DNA of 10,324 nucleotides from Euperipatoides rowelli (lineage: Eukaryota > Onychophora > Udeonychophora > Euonychophora > Peripatopsidae), in the NCBI GenBank assembly GCA_003024985.2, contig PXIH01S0044314.1; one strand, written 5' to 3'. The notes beneath the pieces were generated by a model. It did no database searches and had not been told where the DNA came from. It was given only the letters and a program-made list of their open reading frames with translations. Positions 1 to 7,821 of this stretch are shown piece by piece. Each line of letters begins with the position of its first letter. Position 1 is the stretch's first letter. The translations under genes were made by a program, and so were the position numbers.

Positions 1-1260
1 TTTTAAAATAATTCAATATTACGGACATTAGAAAAGTGTCTGCTAATTATCGGTAATTTATGTCTGGCGGTGGCCATCTTGGGGGGGCACGTAAAATAAA
101 GTAATGCCCACTAGAGGTCTAAATATGTATATAAAAGGTCATTTTAGACAATGAAAATATACTTGCCCATTTTTTTAGGGGATTGGGGGGGGGGGAGAAA
201 ATAACATGGGAATGTTTACCATAGTTCCATACATGACAAAAACAAATTACCATAGATTTCGACGGGTTTCGTCTAGTTATTATTATTGGGAAGAAGCATA
301 AATTCAATTTTCTCATATAAAGAATTTAATTTAAATATATATATATAAATTTATTTAAAAAAGGCATAAAGGTTTTTGTTTAGATAAAAGTTATCTTTCA
401 CAGTACAAAATTGAATCATCAAGGACAGATGGTATATTAAAACAAATGAGAAAAATAAAATGATAATCTAAGGCTAAACAAAAATGGTAATAATTTATTT
501 AGATATAATCAAAAATTCTGAATAACATAACATTTTGAAGTTAAATAAGACATTATAGACCAGTAATGTTGATGATATAGATCATTATCTGTTAAATATT
601 AGGATGTTAAAAATTTTCATAAATCTAGGGATACTTCTATATGTCTGATAATAAGCTAATCCTTATCCTGAAATATCCAAATCAGATATTTTCAAACATG
701 AAAAATATTCTTATCAAAACTTATTATAAATATGGTCATATTCCATTATCTGTCCGCCAATATGGCTGATGGTAATAAGTTGAGATTATATAGATCGGCG
801 CTCAGCAAAAAAGATTATTTCACCTCTAAATAATCCTAGGGTTCAGGTTTACAGTAAGGTTAGGACTGTAAAGAAAATATACCAAAATCAGCGAGAAAAA
901 ATACTAATTCCACATTCTACTATGTATAATTTGCCGGGTGATTCATAACGTTAATTATGTAGGTGGGCAGATAACGGAATCTGACCATAAATATCAGTGA
1001 TTCGCAAAAGTAAAAAGCAATTTTTCTTAATTTTTTTCTGGTTTAATTTCTATTCTAATTTATTTAAATTATTTTTCTAATAGGTTTTAATTAAGTTACT
1101 GATTGATTTTGGTTGATATTTGCAAACAATGTTAAGTTAATGATCAACATAAATCGATTAATTAAGTTATTTGTTGATGCGTAATTGCTAATAGAGTCAA
1201 ATTTTTTTTTGTGGTTAATAAACAATAGAAAATCATAATAACTAGAAATTACATAGAATA
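1..1260. other. AT-rich non-coding DNA, no gene recognised
   Basis: This stretch is strongly AT-rich on both strands, has stop codons in every frame at short intervals, and shows no protein similarity that I recognise. It contains a run of 11 G at 185-195, a short AT dinucleotide run near 336-347, and homopolymer A and T tracts. A 65-codon open frame on the minus strand at 119-316 has the composition of non-coding DNA and no family resemblance. It could be intron or upstream flank of the SLC17-like gene, or old unrecognisable repeat sequence. Confidence 0.6.
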
Positions 1261-1264
1261 CAGG

Positions 1265-1440
1265 TTCCTTTTTTTATTAGGGGCAGTGTACTTGGAAAAA
1301 CTCAAAGCGAGCTGTTACAGCTAGGGATAAAACGTTCCATAACGGCCCAAATCAGGGAGCAAACCTGTACTCCCCAGCATATGCCTTCGGCTTAGCAAGT
1401 CATGTGGAAATCCGCTTGACTGCAAAACTGAGACAAATAG
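1265..1440. repeat. GC-richer unclassified block, possible transposon leader fragment
   Basis: The base composition changes sharply here: about 175 bases of mixed, higher-GC sequence lie between AT-rich flanks. No frame is open throughout on either strand and no protein motif is visible. The abrupt boundaries and the complexity suggest an inserted fragment. Its closeness to the retrotransposon fragment at 1645-2360 makes an untranslated leader of a related non-LTR element one possibility, but I cannot show this from the sequence. The alternative is a short unannotated SINE-like or DNA-transposon piece. Confidence 0.3.
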
Positions 1441-1644
1441 AGTCAATTTATTTTTATATTAAAAAAACAACAACGTATACATAACTAGTAACTTTCCTTT
1501 TTTAAATCTAAATAACACAATTTAAATAACTTGAGTCATCATTCTCTATAATTAATCGATTTCATGTCATTGGTTTTAAAATTAAAAATATTAAAAAATT
1601 GAATCTAGAACTTTAGACTTTACTAAAAATGACTTTACAGATTA

Positions 1645-2360
1645 TAAATCCCTCTTGTGTCTTATCATGTTCTCTTTCACTACTTCTCTTATTTTCATTC
1701 CTTCTCCAGCAGTCATTACTCTGAAGATCTCTCCGCCTCTTAAATAGTGATGAAGTTCATATTTTCTTCCCAGAAAGTCAATGAGATTTCCAATATCTCA
1801 ATTTTGATTCTATTAATTTCATTACATACCTCTACCAATTTTCCAGTTTGGTTAGGACCTCTTACGTTCCAAGTTCCAATATTAAAAATCTCTATTCTTT
1901 TTCAGATTTTCTGTTAAGCCCTTATTGCTGCTTCCTTTGTTGGAGATGTTTTCCAGAGTAACCAGTTTGACATGTCCATCCTCATAGGATACTGAATCAT
2001 TCTGATTACCATCAAATTGCATGGTAATTTTTACAGAATAACCAATTATTGTCCAGCCTCATGGAATACTGAATCATGATGAGTGCTAGTCAGATTGCAG
2101 GACCAACCAAAAAAAATATTTGAGTTTTCCATGAGTTTTCAAAGGTGCTTATACTGTAGAAGGGTACTCTGAACTATGTGCAGGATTTGTGCGCACAGTT
2201 TTCCTTCTCCAAGTTGAGCTGTCTTACTGGGCTGAAGAGCCTCATCTATCCTGCTGATTGTCTGTGACTTTATTCATTATTCACAGCCATTCACTATATT
2301 TAGTAGATATTCCACAATCTGAAGCCTGTGGACTCACCTGGCTGCACTTAGCTCTGCAGG
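1645..2360 (-). mobile_element. RTE-like non-LTR retrotransposon, 5' fragment with start of endonuclease domain
   Basis: Read on the minus strand from 1883, the sequence encodes NIGTWNVRGPNQTGKLVEV followed by about 18 more residues ending ISLTFWE near 1769. GTWNVRG near the N terminus is the hallmark first motif of the APE-type endonuclease of RTE/craniofacial-type non-LTR elements, which nick genomic DNA to prime reverse transcription. After a frameshift near 1765 the frame continues as YELHHYLRGGEIFRV and onward to about 1645, where recognisable similarity stops; the rest of the endonuclease and the whole reverse transcriptase are missing. The stretch 1884-2360 is probably the element's untranslated 5' leader: it is GC-richer than its surroundings and lies directly before the coding start, but its outer border is a guess. 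This is a dead, internally truncated copy. Confidence 0.72.
1958..2101. repeat. Diverged tandem duplication, period 77 bp
   Basis: Two adjacent units, about 1959-2024 and 2036-2101, share blocks with a constant offset of 77: for example TCC(A)NCCTCATNGGATACTGAATCAT-type sequence at 1975-2000 and 2052-2077, followed by partly matching ATTGCA(T)GG stretches. Substitutions between units are frequent, so the duplication is not recent. It lies in the presumed 5' leader of the retrotransposon fragment, where tandem repeats are not unusual. Confidence 0.7.
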
Positions 2361-2361
2361 T

Positions 2362-2870
2362 AAGAAATTCCTAGATTAGGCTAAAACATAGATTACAAAA
2401 TAAATTATAATGCTGTACTATTTTTTATGATTCATGTTTTATTTTTTATAATTAAATTTAATTGTATATTTATAATTTAGATCGTTATAACTTATGAGTG
2501 TGCGCCTTAGCTCTTGGTACCCTGGATGATCGCTTTGTTAACCAGCACCTCAATCTATCCTTGTATATAATATTTGAATAATTATTGAATTATTCAGGGA
2601 AGTGTTGATTCATGTACAAATGAAATTGTTCACTTTTCAGAATAATTTATTCAATTATTGATATAATTTAGAGTCCAGACTTTTTCAGCACCTTGTACTG
2701 TAGATTCCAGACCAGCTTATTCAGCCATCATAAAATATTTTAAGCTCAACTTATTTTATGTTTTAAATATTATTTTCCTATTTGATAATGATTTCAGCGT
2801 ATTTGAAGTATTCGAACATGGATTTTTTTTCTTTTTTTTTAAAAAAATATTAATGTTTCTGCTTTATTTG
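2362..2870. other. Non-coding AT-rich stretch, nothing recognised
   Basis: No open frame of note, no RNA gene and no protein motif on either strand. A slightly GC-richer patch at about 2495-2560 and another at 2670-2730 may be old transposon residue. Short self-complementary AATAATT / AATTATT tracts occur at 2575-2600 and 2640-2662. There is a long T-run followed by an A-run at 2822-2847. Confidence 0.5.
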
Positions 2871-2871
2871 T

Positions 2872-3206
2872 TTGTCTATTTGTTCCTCTGTACACCAAAT
2901 GATCCTAGATCTATAGGACATAGAGCCATCAAACTATCTATCTTAGGTTCATTTCTAAAAGTACTACAAAGATTTGTTTCAATTTCAGCTTGTTCATCTG
3001 CCTGTTTCTATCCATTCACTATATAACTCTTGCATTATCTTGGTTACTAAAAGTCTTAGAAATGGTATGAAATTAAGCTTGATTTTGTCTGTCACTCTGT
3101 TCATCCATGTACATATAACCCATGATCCTTACAAGGTAGAGTAAGTAAGCTTTCTGTATTAGGTTCATCTATATAATTCTAGAAATAATATTAATTTTGG
3201 CTTGCT
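2872..3206. repeat. Diverged direct repeat pair upstream of exon A
   Basis: About 2872-2990 and 3083-3206 share an ordered set of matching blocks: TTGTCT, GTTC, a GATCCT (2901 and 3124), TAGGTTCAT (2944 and 3160) and a terminal TTT(C/G)(A/G)GCTTG. The offset drifts from about 211 to 223, so small indels have accumulated. The opening TTTGTCT..T.TTC.TC.GTA pattern resembles dispersed repeats common in arthropod introns, but I cannot assign a family. Both copies lie in the intron just before the 118-bp-offset duplication that ends in exon A. Confidence 0.5.
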
Positions 3207-3425
3207 TGATGATCTTCTAACTTGTTAACTGCAATTTTTTAACACAGTCTAAAGCATTCATTATATCAGGAGATTTATTTTTTCACTTCATATTTTAGGT
3301 TCTTGCATGACAAGATCAAAAGCTTAATAATCTTCTAACTTGTTAACTGCAATTTTTTAACACAGTCTAAAGCATTCATTATATCAGGAGATTTATTTAG
3401 TTTTTTCATATTTTAGGTTCTTGCA
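3204..3425. repeat. Tandem duplication that copies the exon A splice acceptor
   Basis: Copy 1 (3204-3307) and copy 2 (3322-3425) align over 104 bases at a constant offset of 118 with no indels. Differences are confined to two bases near the left end and five in the pyrimidine tract (3281-3286 against 3399-3404). Each copy ends TATTTTAG|GTTCTTGCA, so the branch-site region, the 3' splice site and the first nine bases of the exon are all present twice. Only copy 2 is continued by coding sequence; copy 1 runs into 14 unrelated bases. The high identity implies a fairly recent event. Confidence 0.95.
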
Positions 3426-3550
3426 CATTGTTATGGTTTGTTTTATGGATGTTTCTGGCATACGATACGCCTACATTACATCCTCGAATAGATCCAAGTG
3501 AAAGAAAATATCTTGTAAAAGAGATTGGTCTGATTGCAACAAAACTCTCT
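3417..3550 (+). CDS. SLC17-like anion/phosphate transporter, internal exon A
   Basis: This internal exon encodes part of a major facilitator transporter of the SLC17 family (sialin, sodium-phosphate cotransporters, vesicular glutamate transporters), which move organic anions or phosphate across plasma, lysosomal or vesicle membranes. After two bases completing a split codon, it reads SCTLLWFVLWMFLAYDTPTL, then HPRIDPSERKYLVKEI and further to KLS, 44 full codons. LWFVLWMFLAYDTP is the end of helix six, and D(S/T)P..HPRI...ER+Y is the family's signature at the start of the central cytoplasmic loop. It is bounded by TATTTTAG at 3409-3416 and by the strong donor GTAAGT at 3551. The exon starts in phase 1 and ends in phase 0, matching exon B. 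No stop or frameshift is present. The previous exon was not found in the window. The exact paralogue cannot be decided from 44 residues. Confidence 0.88.
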
Positions 3551-3998
3551 GTAAGTAAAAACAAATAATCATTATGATAATATAAATAAAACGTAACTCT
3601 TCGGATTGTTTAAGTAGGGTAAGGTGAAAAATTTTTGCCACAACTTTAAATTTATTAGATTTCTGAAAAACATTTATTGTTTTTTTTACTAGAATGCAGT
3701 AGAAAATAAAAGCACAATTATTTGGCTATTAGATTCTTATAATTTTATTATAATTAATCAAATACAACATTATTTATAGCCTATTGGTATATCTTTGACC
3801 CTCCAATTCGACCTAATGTTGGCCAGTTGTCTTTTTGTTGGCCATGGGGTGTCTTTACTCCAAATTCATTAACAAACTATTGTTCTTTTAAAGTATTGAT
3901 CAACAATTTAATGTCATCTCAAAAATTATAAAAGCAAACACCATCAAAAAGTTTCGTTCAGCTGAACCAAAATTTGCCTTTCATCAGACACTTTCTTG
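3551..3998. other. Intron start and left flank of a probable DNA transposon
   Basis: The segment starts with the exon A donor GTAAGT. From 3616 the sequence AGGGTAAGGTGAAAAA resembles, in orientation-inverted form, the ACCCT/ACCCC-ending motifs at 6950 and 7360, so it may be the left end of the DNA transposon that fills this intron. No coding signal is visible between 3640 and 3998. A short direct repeat of TTGGCCA occurs at about 3821 and 3839. Confidence 0.45.
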
Positions 3999-6203
3999 TT
4001 ATTTGCTTATTCCACAATCATTTTCAAGATCTGTGTCTTCTACATCAGTTTCACTTAACCAGTCCACAGTTCTGGTGTTGTGAGGAATATTAAAATATTC
4101 CTGATGGTACTTTAAAGGAATGACATTTTTCTGGTAGACCTTCTTCACATCCTTATATTTTTCTTCTGAAATCCGCTGTTCCCCAGTGTATGCATTCATC
4201 AGATTAACACTTTGTACATTCCTCTTTTCTGGATTTCCCTTGTTAGGATTTTCTTTGGTAACTTATACCAGAACTCTACTCCATGTTTGCATTTTTCAAA
4301 ACAAATTCGCCTTAAAGAAGACCACCTAATTTTATTGGAGTTTGAATCACAAAGATTTGGTGGGAAAAAAATATTCTGTATTAGTTGCCAATTTGCGAAA
4401 TCCTAGAAGTTCAACTTGTCAACTAAAAGGTTTAGTATTGGATTGAGCAAATTGAATTACTGCTGGTCATTCAGATGGAGCCATCATGTTTCTTTCCTTT
4501 ATGAATGTGGTGATGGTGCTATGCACCATGTCAACACCCATGTAAGTATGTCCGGTCAGAAAAACTTCAAAGTTATGCTTCTCACAATATACACACACTG
4601 AGCTGAATGGTATAACATACTTAACATAGTGCCGTTTTTATTTTGATATGGGCAATTGTAACAGTAAAGGATAACATCAAAAGGTTACTCTCTGGCAGAA
4701 GCTTTAGATTCCAACCAATGTCTGACACACATGGAGATTTCAATGGCACCTTTATTTGCATCTGTTTACCCCCAAAGGAGCATGTTCCTTGATTGTTATC
4801 AGTTTCATATACAGTTAGATAGTTAAAGTACTGTCTGAGTGTGGTGTTGACAAGACTTTTTGAAAATCGAAACTCTGACTGGTCGACTTTGGCTCTTTCA
4901 ATGTATCTCTTGTATTATGTGTATATCTCAAACTTCTCCTTTTTATGTAATTTGTGCACAAGCTTATCATTGCTTGTAAGGGTATGAGCTTTTCGCATTT
5001 TCTTGAATTCTTCACAGTGGGAACATTTGTCTTTTTTTGGTTTATGAAAACCAATGTTGAAATTAGTAAAGATTCCTATGAAAACTTGACAAGATGCAAA
5101 TTGTTTTTTTTTTCTTACTGACATTTCTTTTTGTAGCTTCATAGATTAAATGTCTGTTTAAGTGCTGTGGTAGGTACATTCTGTTTGTGTTTTGTTTTTT
5201 TAATTATAATGTGAGGGCATTGCTGGAAAGTCTTGTATGAATTTAACATAATTTTCTCTAACAACCTAAGGAGTTTTAATGGCGCTTTGGGCCATTCCTC
5301 TTTCATCACATTTCCCTGTGTTTGTGTTTATGGCATGATAAAATGTATATTGGATCTTTTTGTTTGTGATTAACCTTGTTACCATAAATAATTTCTTGCA
5401 GACATGTAAATCCACTCCATCAATTATAACATGGTATTTGTAATTGCTGGTTCTTTAAGGTGGGTTGTTGAATTGGGCCATATTCTTCAGTATTATTGCT
5501 TGTAAATATGGGATAACAACCAGTCATTCTATTTTTTAGCAGTTAATGCATAATACATGACAACACTTGTTGCTGTTGATCTTCNGTTATGTCCTTACAA
5601 CCTATCTTGCATCTTTGGCACGTTGTTGCTTTAACTGATTTTGCGGGTACCACATATCCTTTGGCAGATATGTAGGATTCTATAGCATCTTTCAGCTTTT
5701 TTCTTTTAGCTCTTGAATGTTTTGCTTTCCTCTTCTTTGGAACATTTCCAACAGTTTCTAGTTCAGAAAACTCATCTGTTGGCTGTGGCACTGATTCCGT
5801 TGATTCGTGATCCTGAGCTTTTCCTCGTGAAACAGTTGCTTTCTCTTTCCATTCATCTTGTTTTCTTCCTGTTTTGATTCTTTTTCTTTTGATTTTCATC
5901 AATAAAACTGTCATTTGATGTTTTACTCTCTCCACTTGAGAGAGGGTGGATTATAGTCATCTTCAGACTCTGAGTTTCCCAGGTTATGTGAATCACTATC
6001 ACCATTGGAGCTGTAGTAATCTTGCATGATGTTCTTCTGACTAGAAGTTCCTGCAACCCTGAGACTCAGACCATGATCACAAGTTTCTGGAATATCATTT
6101 GTCTTTGAAACATCTTCTGATGACATGGCACCAATATCTGCTGATTCCGAGTCTCTTTTTGTGCACTTGGATCTTCCAAAATTGTTGACTGGCCAACTGT
6201 TTC
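3999..6203 (-). pseudogene. Degenerate DNA-transposon transposase-like gene
   Basis: Pieces of one protein lie in order along the minus strand, separated by stops and frameshifts. They are: an acidic serine-rich N-terminal region (6126 to 5926, MSSEDVSKTNDIPETCD...); a basic nuclear-localisation-like stretch KKRKAKHSRAKRKKLKDAIE and then YISAKGYVVPAKSV and CQRCKIGC near 5700-5590; a weakly preserved middle (about 5330-5110); NFNIGFHKPKKDKCSHCEEF near 5075-5016; FDFQKVLSTP near 4870-4842; VSDIGW near 4730; LTGHTYMGVDMVHS at 4518-4559; and a C-terminal acidic tail (4199-3999) ending in a stop. FN..FH.PKKD.C..C, FD.Q..L.TP and GHT.M..D..H recur in this order in a widespread, mostly uncharacterised arthropod transposase-like family; the aspartates in FDFQ, SD and the GHT motif are plausible catalytic residues (inference). 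A CTTGTTGTAG acceptor-like site at 6213-6204 suggests an intron before the N-terminal part. One base is ambiguous (5585). It cannot encode an active protein. Confidence 0.75.
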
Positions 6204-6294
6204 CTACAACAAGAAATTACTACTTTAGTTTAGGGGGAGGCAGGCATACATGAATTGTCAAGAAGTAAAAAAATGAGGTCATGTATTGGAAGAT

Positions 6295-6498
6295 GGGGTA
6301 CAATGAAACATGGTGTACAATGAAACAAGGGGTACAATGAAACATGGGGTACAATGAAACATGGGGTACAATGAAACATGGGGTACAATGAAACATGGGG
6401 TACAATGAAACACAGGGTACAATGAAACTCGGGGTACAATGAAACACGGGGTACAATGAAACACAGGATACAATGAAACATGGGGTACAATGAAACAT
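6295..6498 (+). repeat. 17-bp minisatellite, 12 copies
   Basis: Exactly twelve tandem copies of GGGGTACAATGAAACAT-type units follow one another with no insertion or deletion. TACAATGAAAC starts at 6299 and recurs every 17 bases to 6486. The TACAATGAAAC core is invariant; variation is limited to the last bases and the G run (for example AAGGGG, ACAGGG, TCGGGG, ACAGGA). Because 17 is not a multiple of three and the minus strand has no stop in any frame, all three minus frames stay open and spell the cyclic peptide CFIVPHVSLYPMFHCTP. This creates misleading 64-131-codon open frames with no gene behind them. Confidence 0.97.
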
Positions 6499-6508
6499 GA
6501 TTTGCATA

Positions 6509-6649
6509 ATCAGATGTGAATGTTCCAAAAAGTGGGATTAAGTTTGAGTAAAGAGCCACATGTTTTCTTATTACACATATGTGTAATAAGAAAACATGTG
6601 GCTCTTTACTCAAACTCAATCCCACCTTTTTGGAACATTCACAGCTGAT
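6509..6649. repeat. Near-perfect zero-spacer palindrome, arms of about 70 bp
   Basis: The left arm 6509-6578 and right arm 6579-6649 are inverted copies meeting at ACACAT|ATGTGT with no loop. The inner 38 bp of each arm (6541-6578 and 6579-6616) match perfectly; the outer parts differ by two substitutions and one single-base indel. The palindrome begins 10 bp after the minisatellite. It contains no copy of the 17-bp motif and no recognisable coding sequence. It could be a foldback or MITE-like insertion, a recent inverted duplication, or an assembly or cloning artefact. Confidence 0.95.
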
Positions 6650-6894
6650 ATGATTTGGAGAGAATTCTATGCATAAAACCAGATCTACAGAAAAAAAATT
6701 GATTTTTTACTACTACTATTATAAGTAGTATAATTATGTCTAAATATTTCATAAATGTTTTTTAATATTAAATATTTTTGGATTTTATAAAAGCATTACT
6801 ATTGTTACACTTTGACCTGATTATTCCTAAAATTTAAAAATGATTTGAACAATTTTAGGTTAGCTACAACATTTTTAATTTTAACCTTCAGTAT

Positions 6895-6950
6895 GGGGTT
6901 ACAAGGAAACACAAGTTTGTGGGGTACAATGAAATGTTTCACTCTACCCC
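6895..6950. repeat. Stray direct and inverted copies of the 17-bp motif
   Basis: Degenerate direct copies occur at 6895-6912 (GGGGTTACAAGGAAACAC) and 6921-6934 (GGGGTACAATGAAA). They are followed at once by an inverted copy, TGTTTCACTCTACCCC, at 6935-6950. The direct and inverted copies meet head to head with no spacer, making a small imperfect palindrome ending in CCCC. This is a candidate terminus of the surrounding DNA transposon. Confidence 0.8.
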
Positions 6951-7070
6951 GCTCCAATAAGATTAAAGCTAATATGTTTTTTTAATTTGGAAATTATTAA
7001 ACTTAGGGTAGCATGGGGTAATCTGAGTAGCCTACATGAGGTAATCTTGGTATATTTACAAATGTATCAA

Positions 7071-7093
7071 TTTTTCTATAGCCTATAGAAAAA
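7071..7093. repeat. Short perfect hairpin
   Basis: TTTTTCTATA and TATAGAAAAA form a perfect 10-bp inverted repeat around a 3-base GCC loop. It sits in AT-rich sequence between the two groups of 17-bp motif copies. No function is apparent and chance is possible given the base composition. Confidence 0.6.
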
Positions 7094-7320
7094 TGCTGTA
7101 GGCATATACAATAATTGTTAAATAGGCCTAATTAATTTAATGAGCCCATAATTTTTTTCAAGTTTAGTTTTTTTTTTTTTGTTTCTGCTATTACTAAGTA
7201 GCAATGTTAGCCAAATAGGCTTTCATTTTTAATTTAATAGGCCTTAAATTAAATTTATTTCAGATATGATATTTGTATTATATTTAAAAATTAGATAGAA
7301 ATTTATAGCTGAAGATTAAC

Positions 7321-7360
7321 CATGTTTCATTGTACCACTTTAGGTGTTTCATTATACCCT
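7321..7360 (-). repeat. Two inverted copies of the 17-bp motif, possible right transposon end
   Basis: CATGTTTCATTGTACCAC (7321-7338) and GTGTTTCATTATACCCT (7344-7360) are reverse-complement copies of the minisatellite unit, about 820 bp beyond the end of the array. The ACCCT at 7356-7360 mirrors AGGGT at 3616-3620. Arrays of a short unit in opposite orientations at the two sides of an element are the layout of foldback-type transposons, but here the inverted side has only two copies. Confidence 0.8.
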
Positions 7361-7365
7361 GTTCG

Positions 7366-7821
7366 TTTACAATCAATAATATGCGGAAATAGAATCGTGA
7401 AAAATGGTGTTATTATATAATTTCCTCTTGTAAGGTAATAAAAGCGATCCGATTGGCCATTTATATTTAAAAGAAATTAGTGGTAAATAATCATTGCCAA
7501 TAATTAAACAAAATGAGGCATAAGCTAGTTTGATAATTATTGAACAGTCACTGTAATTATAAACTGGATGGAAACACAAGAGTGAAGAGGCCCTTGGGTA
7601 TCTCTCTTTCTCTCTCTAAGTTGTCAACATGAATATGATATGCAATAATTCTGAAAGGATTGCATAGGTACCGGTACCCTTAGTTTTAGATTGAAATGAA
7701 TCATATCAAGAGACGAAATCCAACGTATTATAGTGTATTTATTTGCTATGAACTAATTAACAATGACATTCTACTGATATTGTCCTATGGTATAACTATT
7801 TATTTATTTATTTTCGATTAG
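7366..7821. other. Intron sequence, nothing recognised
   Basis: AT-rich intron sequence without open frames that look coding. It holds a short CT-rich simple repeat at 7601-7617, a chance-looking GGTACCGGTACC palindrome at 7667-7678, and a TATTTATTTATTTATTTTC pyrimidine-rich tract ending in the exon B acceptor TTAG at 7818-7821. Confidence 0.6.

Larger units (their letters stand above)
3616..7360 (-). mobile_element. Probable decayed DNA transposon inside the SLC17-like intron (ends tentative)
   Basis: A broken transposase-like gene (about 3999-6203, minus) lies between candidate inverted ends. On the left AGGGTAAGGTGAAAAA begins at 3616. On the right, read on the minus strand, AGGGTATAATGAAACAC begins at 7360, with an alternative end GGGGTAGAGTGAAACA at 6950. 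The shared core is (A/G)GGGTA..(A/G)TGAAA. The total span of 3.3-3.7 kb suits an autonomous cut-and-paste element, and the gene, the 17-bp array and the palindrome would all be internal. I could not find a convincing target-site duplication at either pair of ends, so the borders remain inferred. The superfamily is not assigned. Confidence 0.4.

Noticed and set aside
185-195. Run of 11 G as a possible structural or regulatory element
   Set aside because: A single homopolymer run without further G tracts cannot form an intramolecular quadruplex and is common slippage sequence.
119-316. 65-codon minus-strand open frame
   Set aside because: It spans a G-run and AT-rich DNA, with low-complexity composition and no family resemblance.
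2287-2359. Possible extra SLC17 exon between a CACAG acceptor and a CTGCAG|GTAAGAA donor
   Set aside because: The only open frame ends in phase 0, while exon A needs a preceding exon ending in phase 1. The peptide shows no transporter similarity and the segment fits the presumed retrotransposon leader.
4212-4601. Two + strand open frames of 64 and 61 codons
   Set aside because: They lie opposite the broken transposase, whose recognisable motifs (GHT.M..D..H) are on the minus strand. These are antisense shadows.
6295-6498. CRISPR-like repeat array
   Set aside because: The units are contiguous with no unique spacers and the window is eukaryotic, so this is a minisatellite.
6220-6625. Open frames of 64, 102 and 131 codons on the minus strand across the repeat array
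   Set aside because: They exist only because the 17-bp unit has no stop on that strand in any frame. The peptide is the same 17-residue cycle in each frame and the rest comes from the palindrome.
7373-7579. 68-codon minus-strand open frame in the intron
   Set aside because: There is no recognisable similarity, and it lies in AT-rich intron between a transposon edge and exon B.
7667-7678. GGTACCGGTACC palindrome
   Set aside because: It is only 12 bp with no related copies nearby, so chance is enough to explain it.
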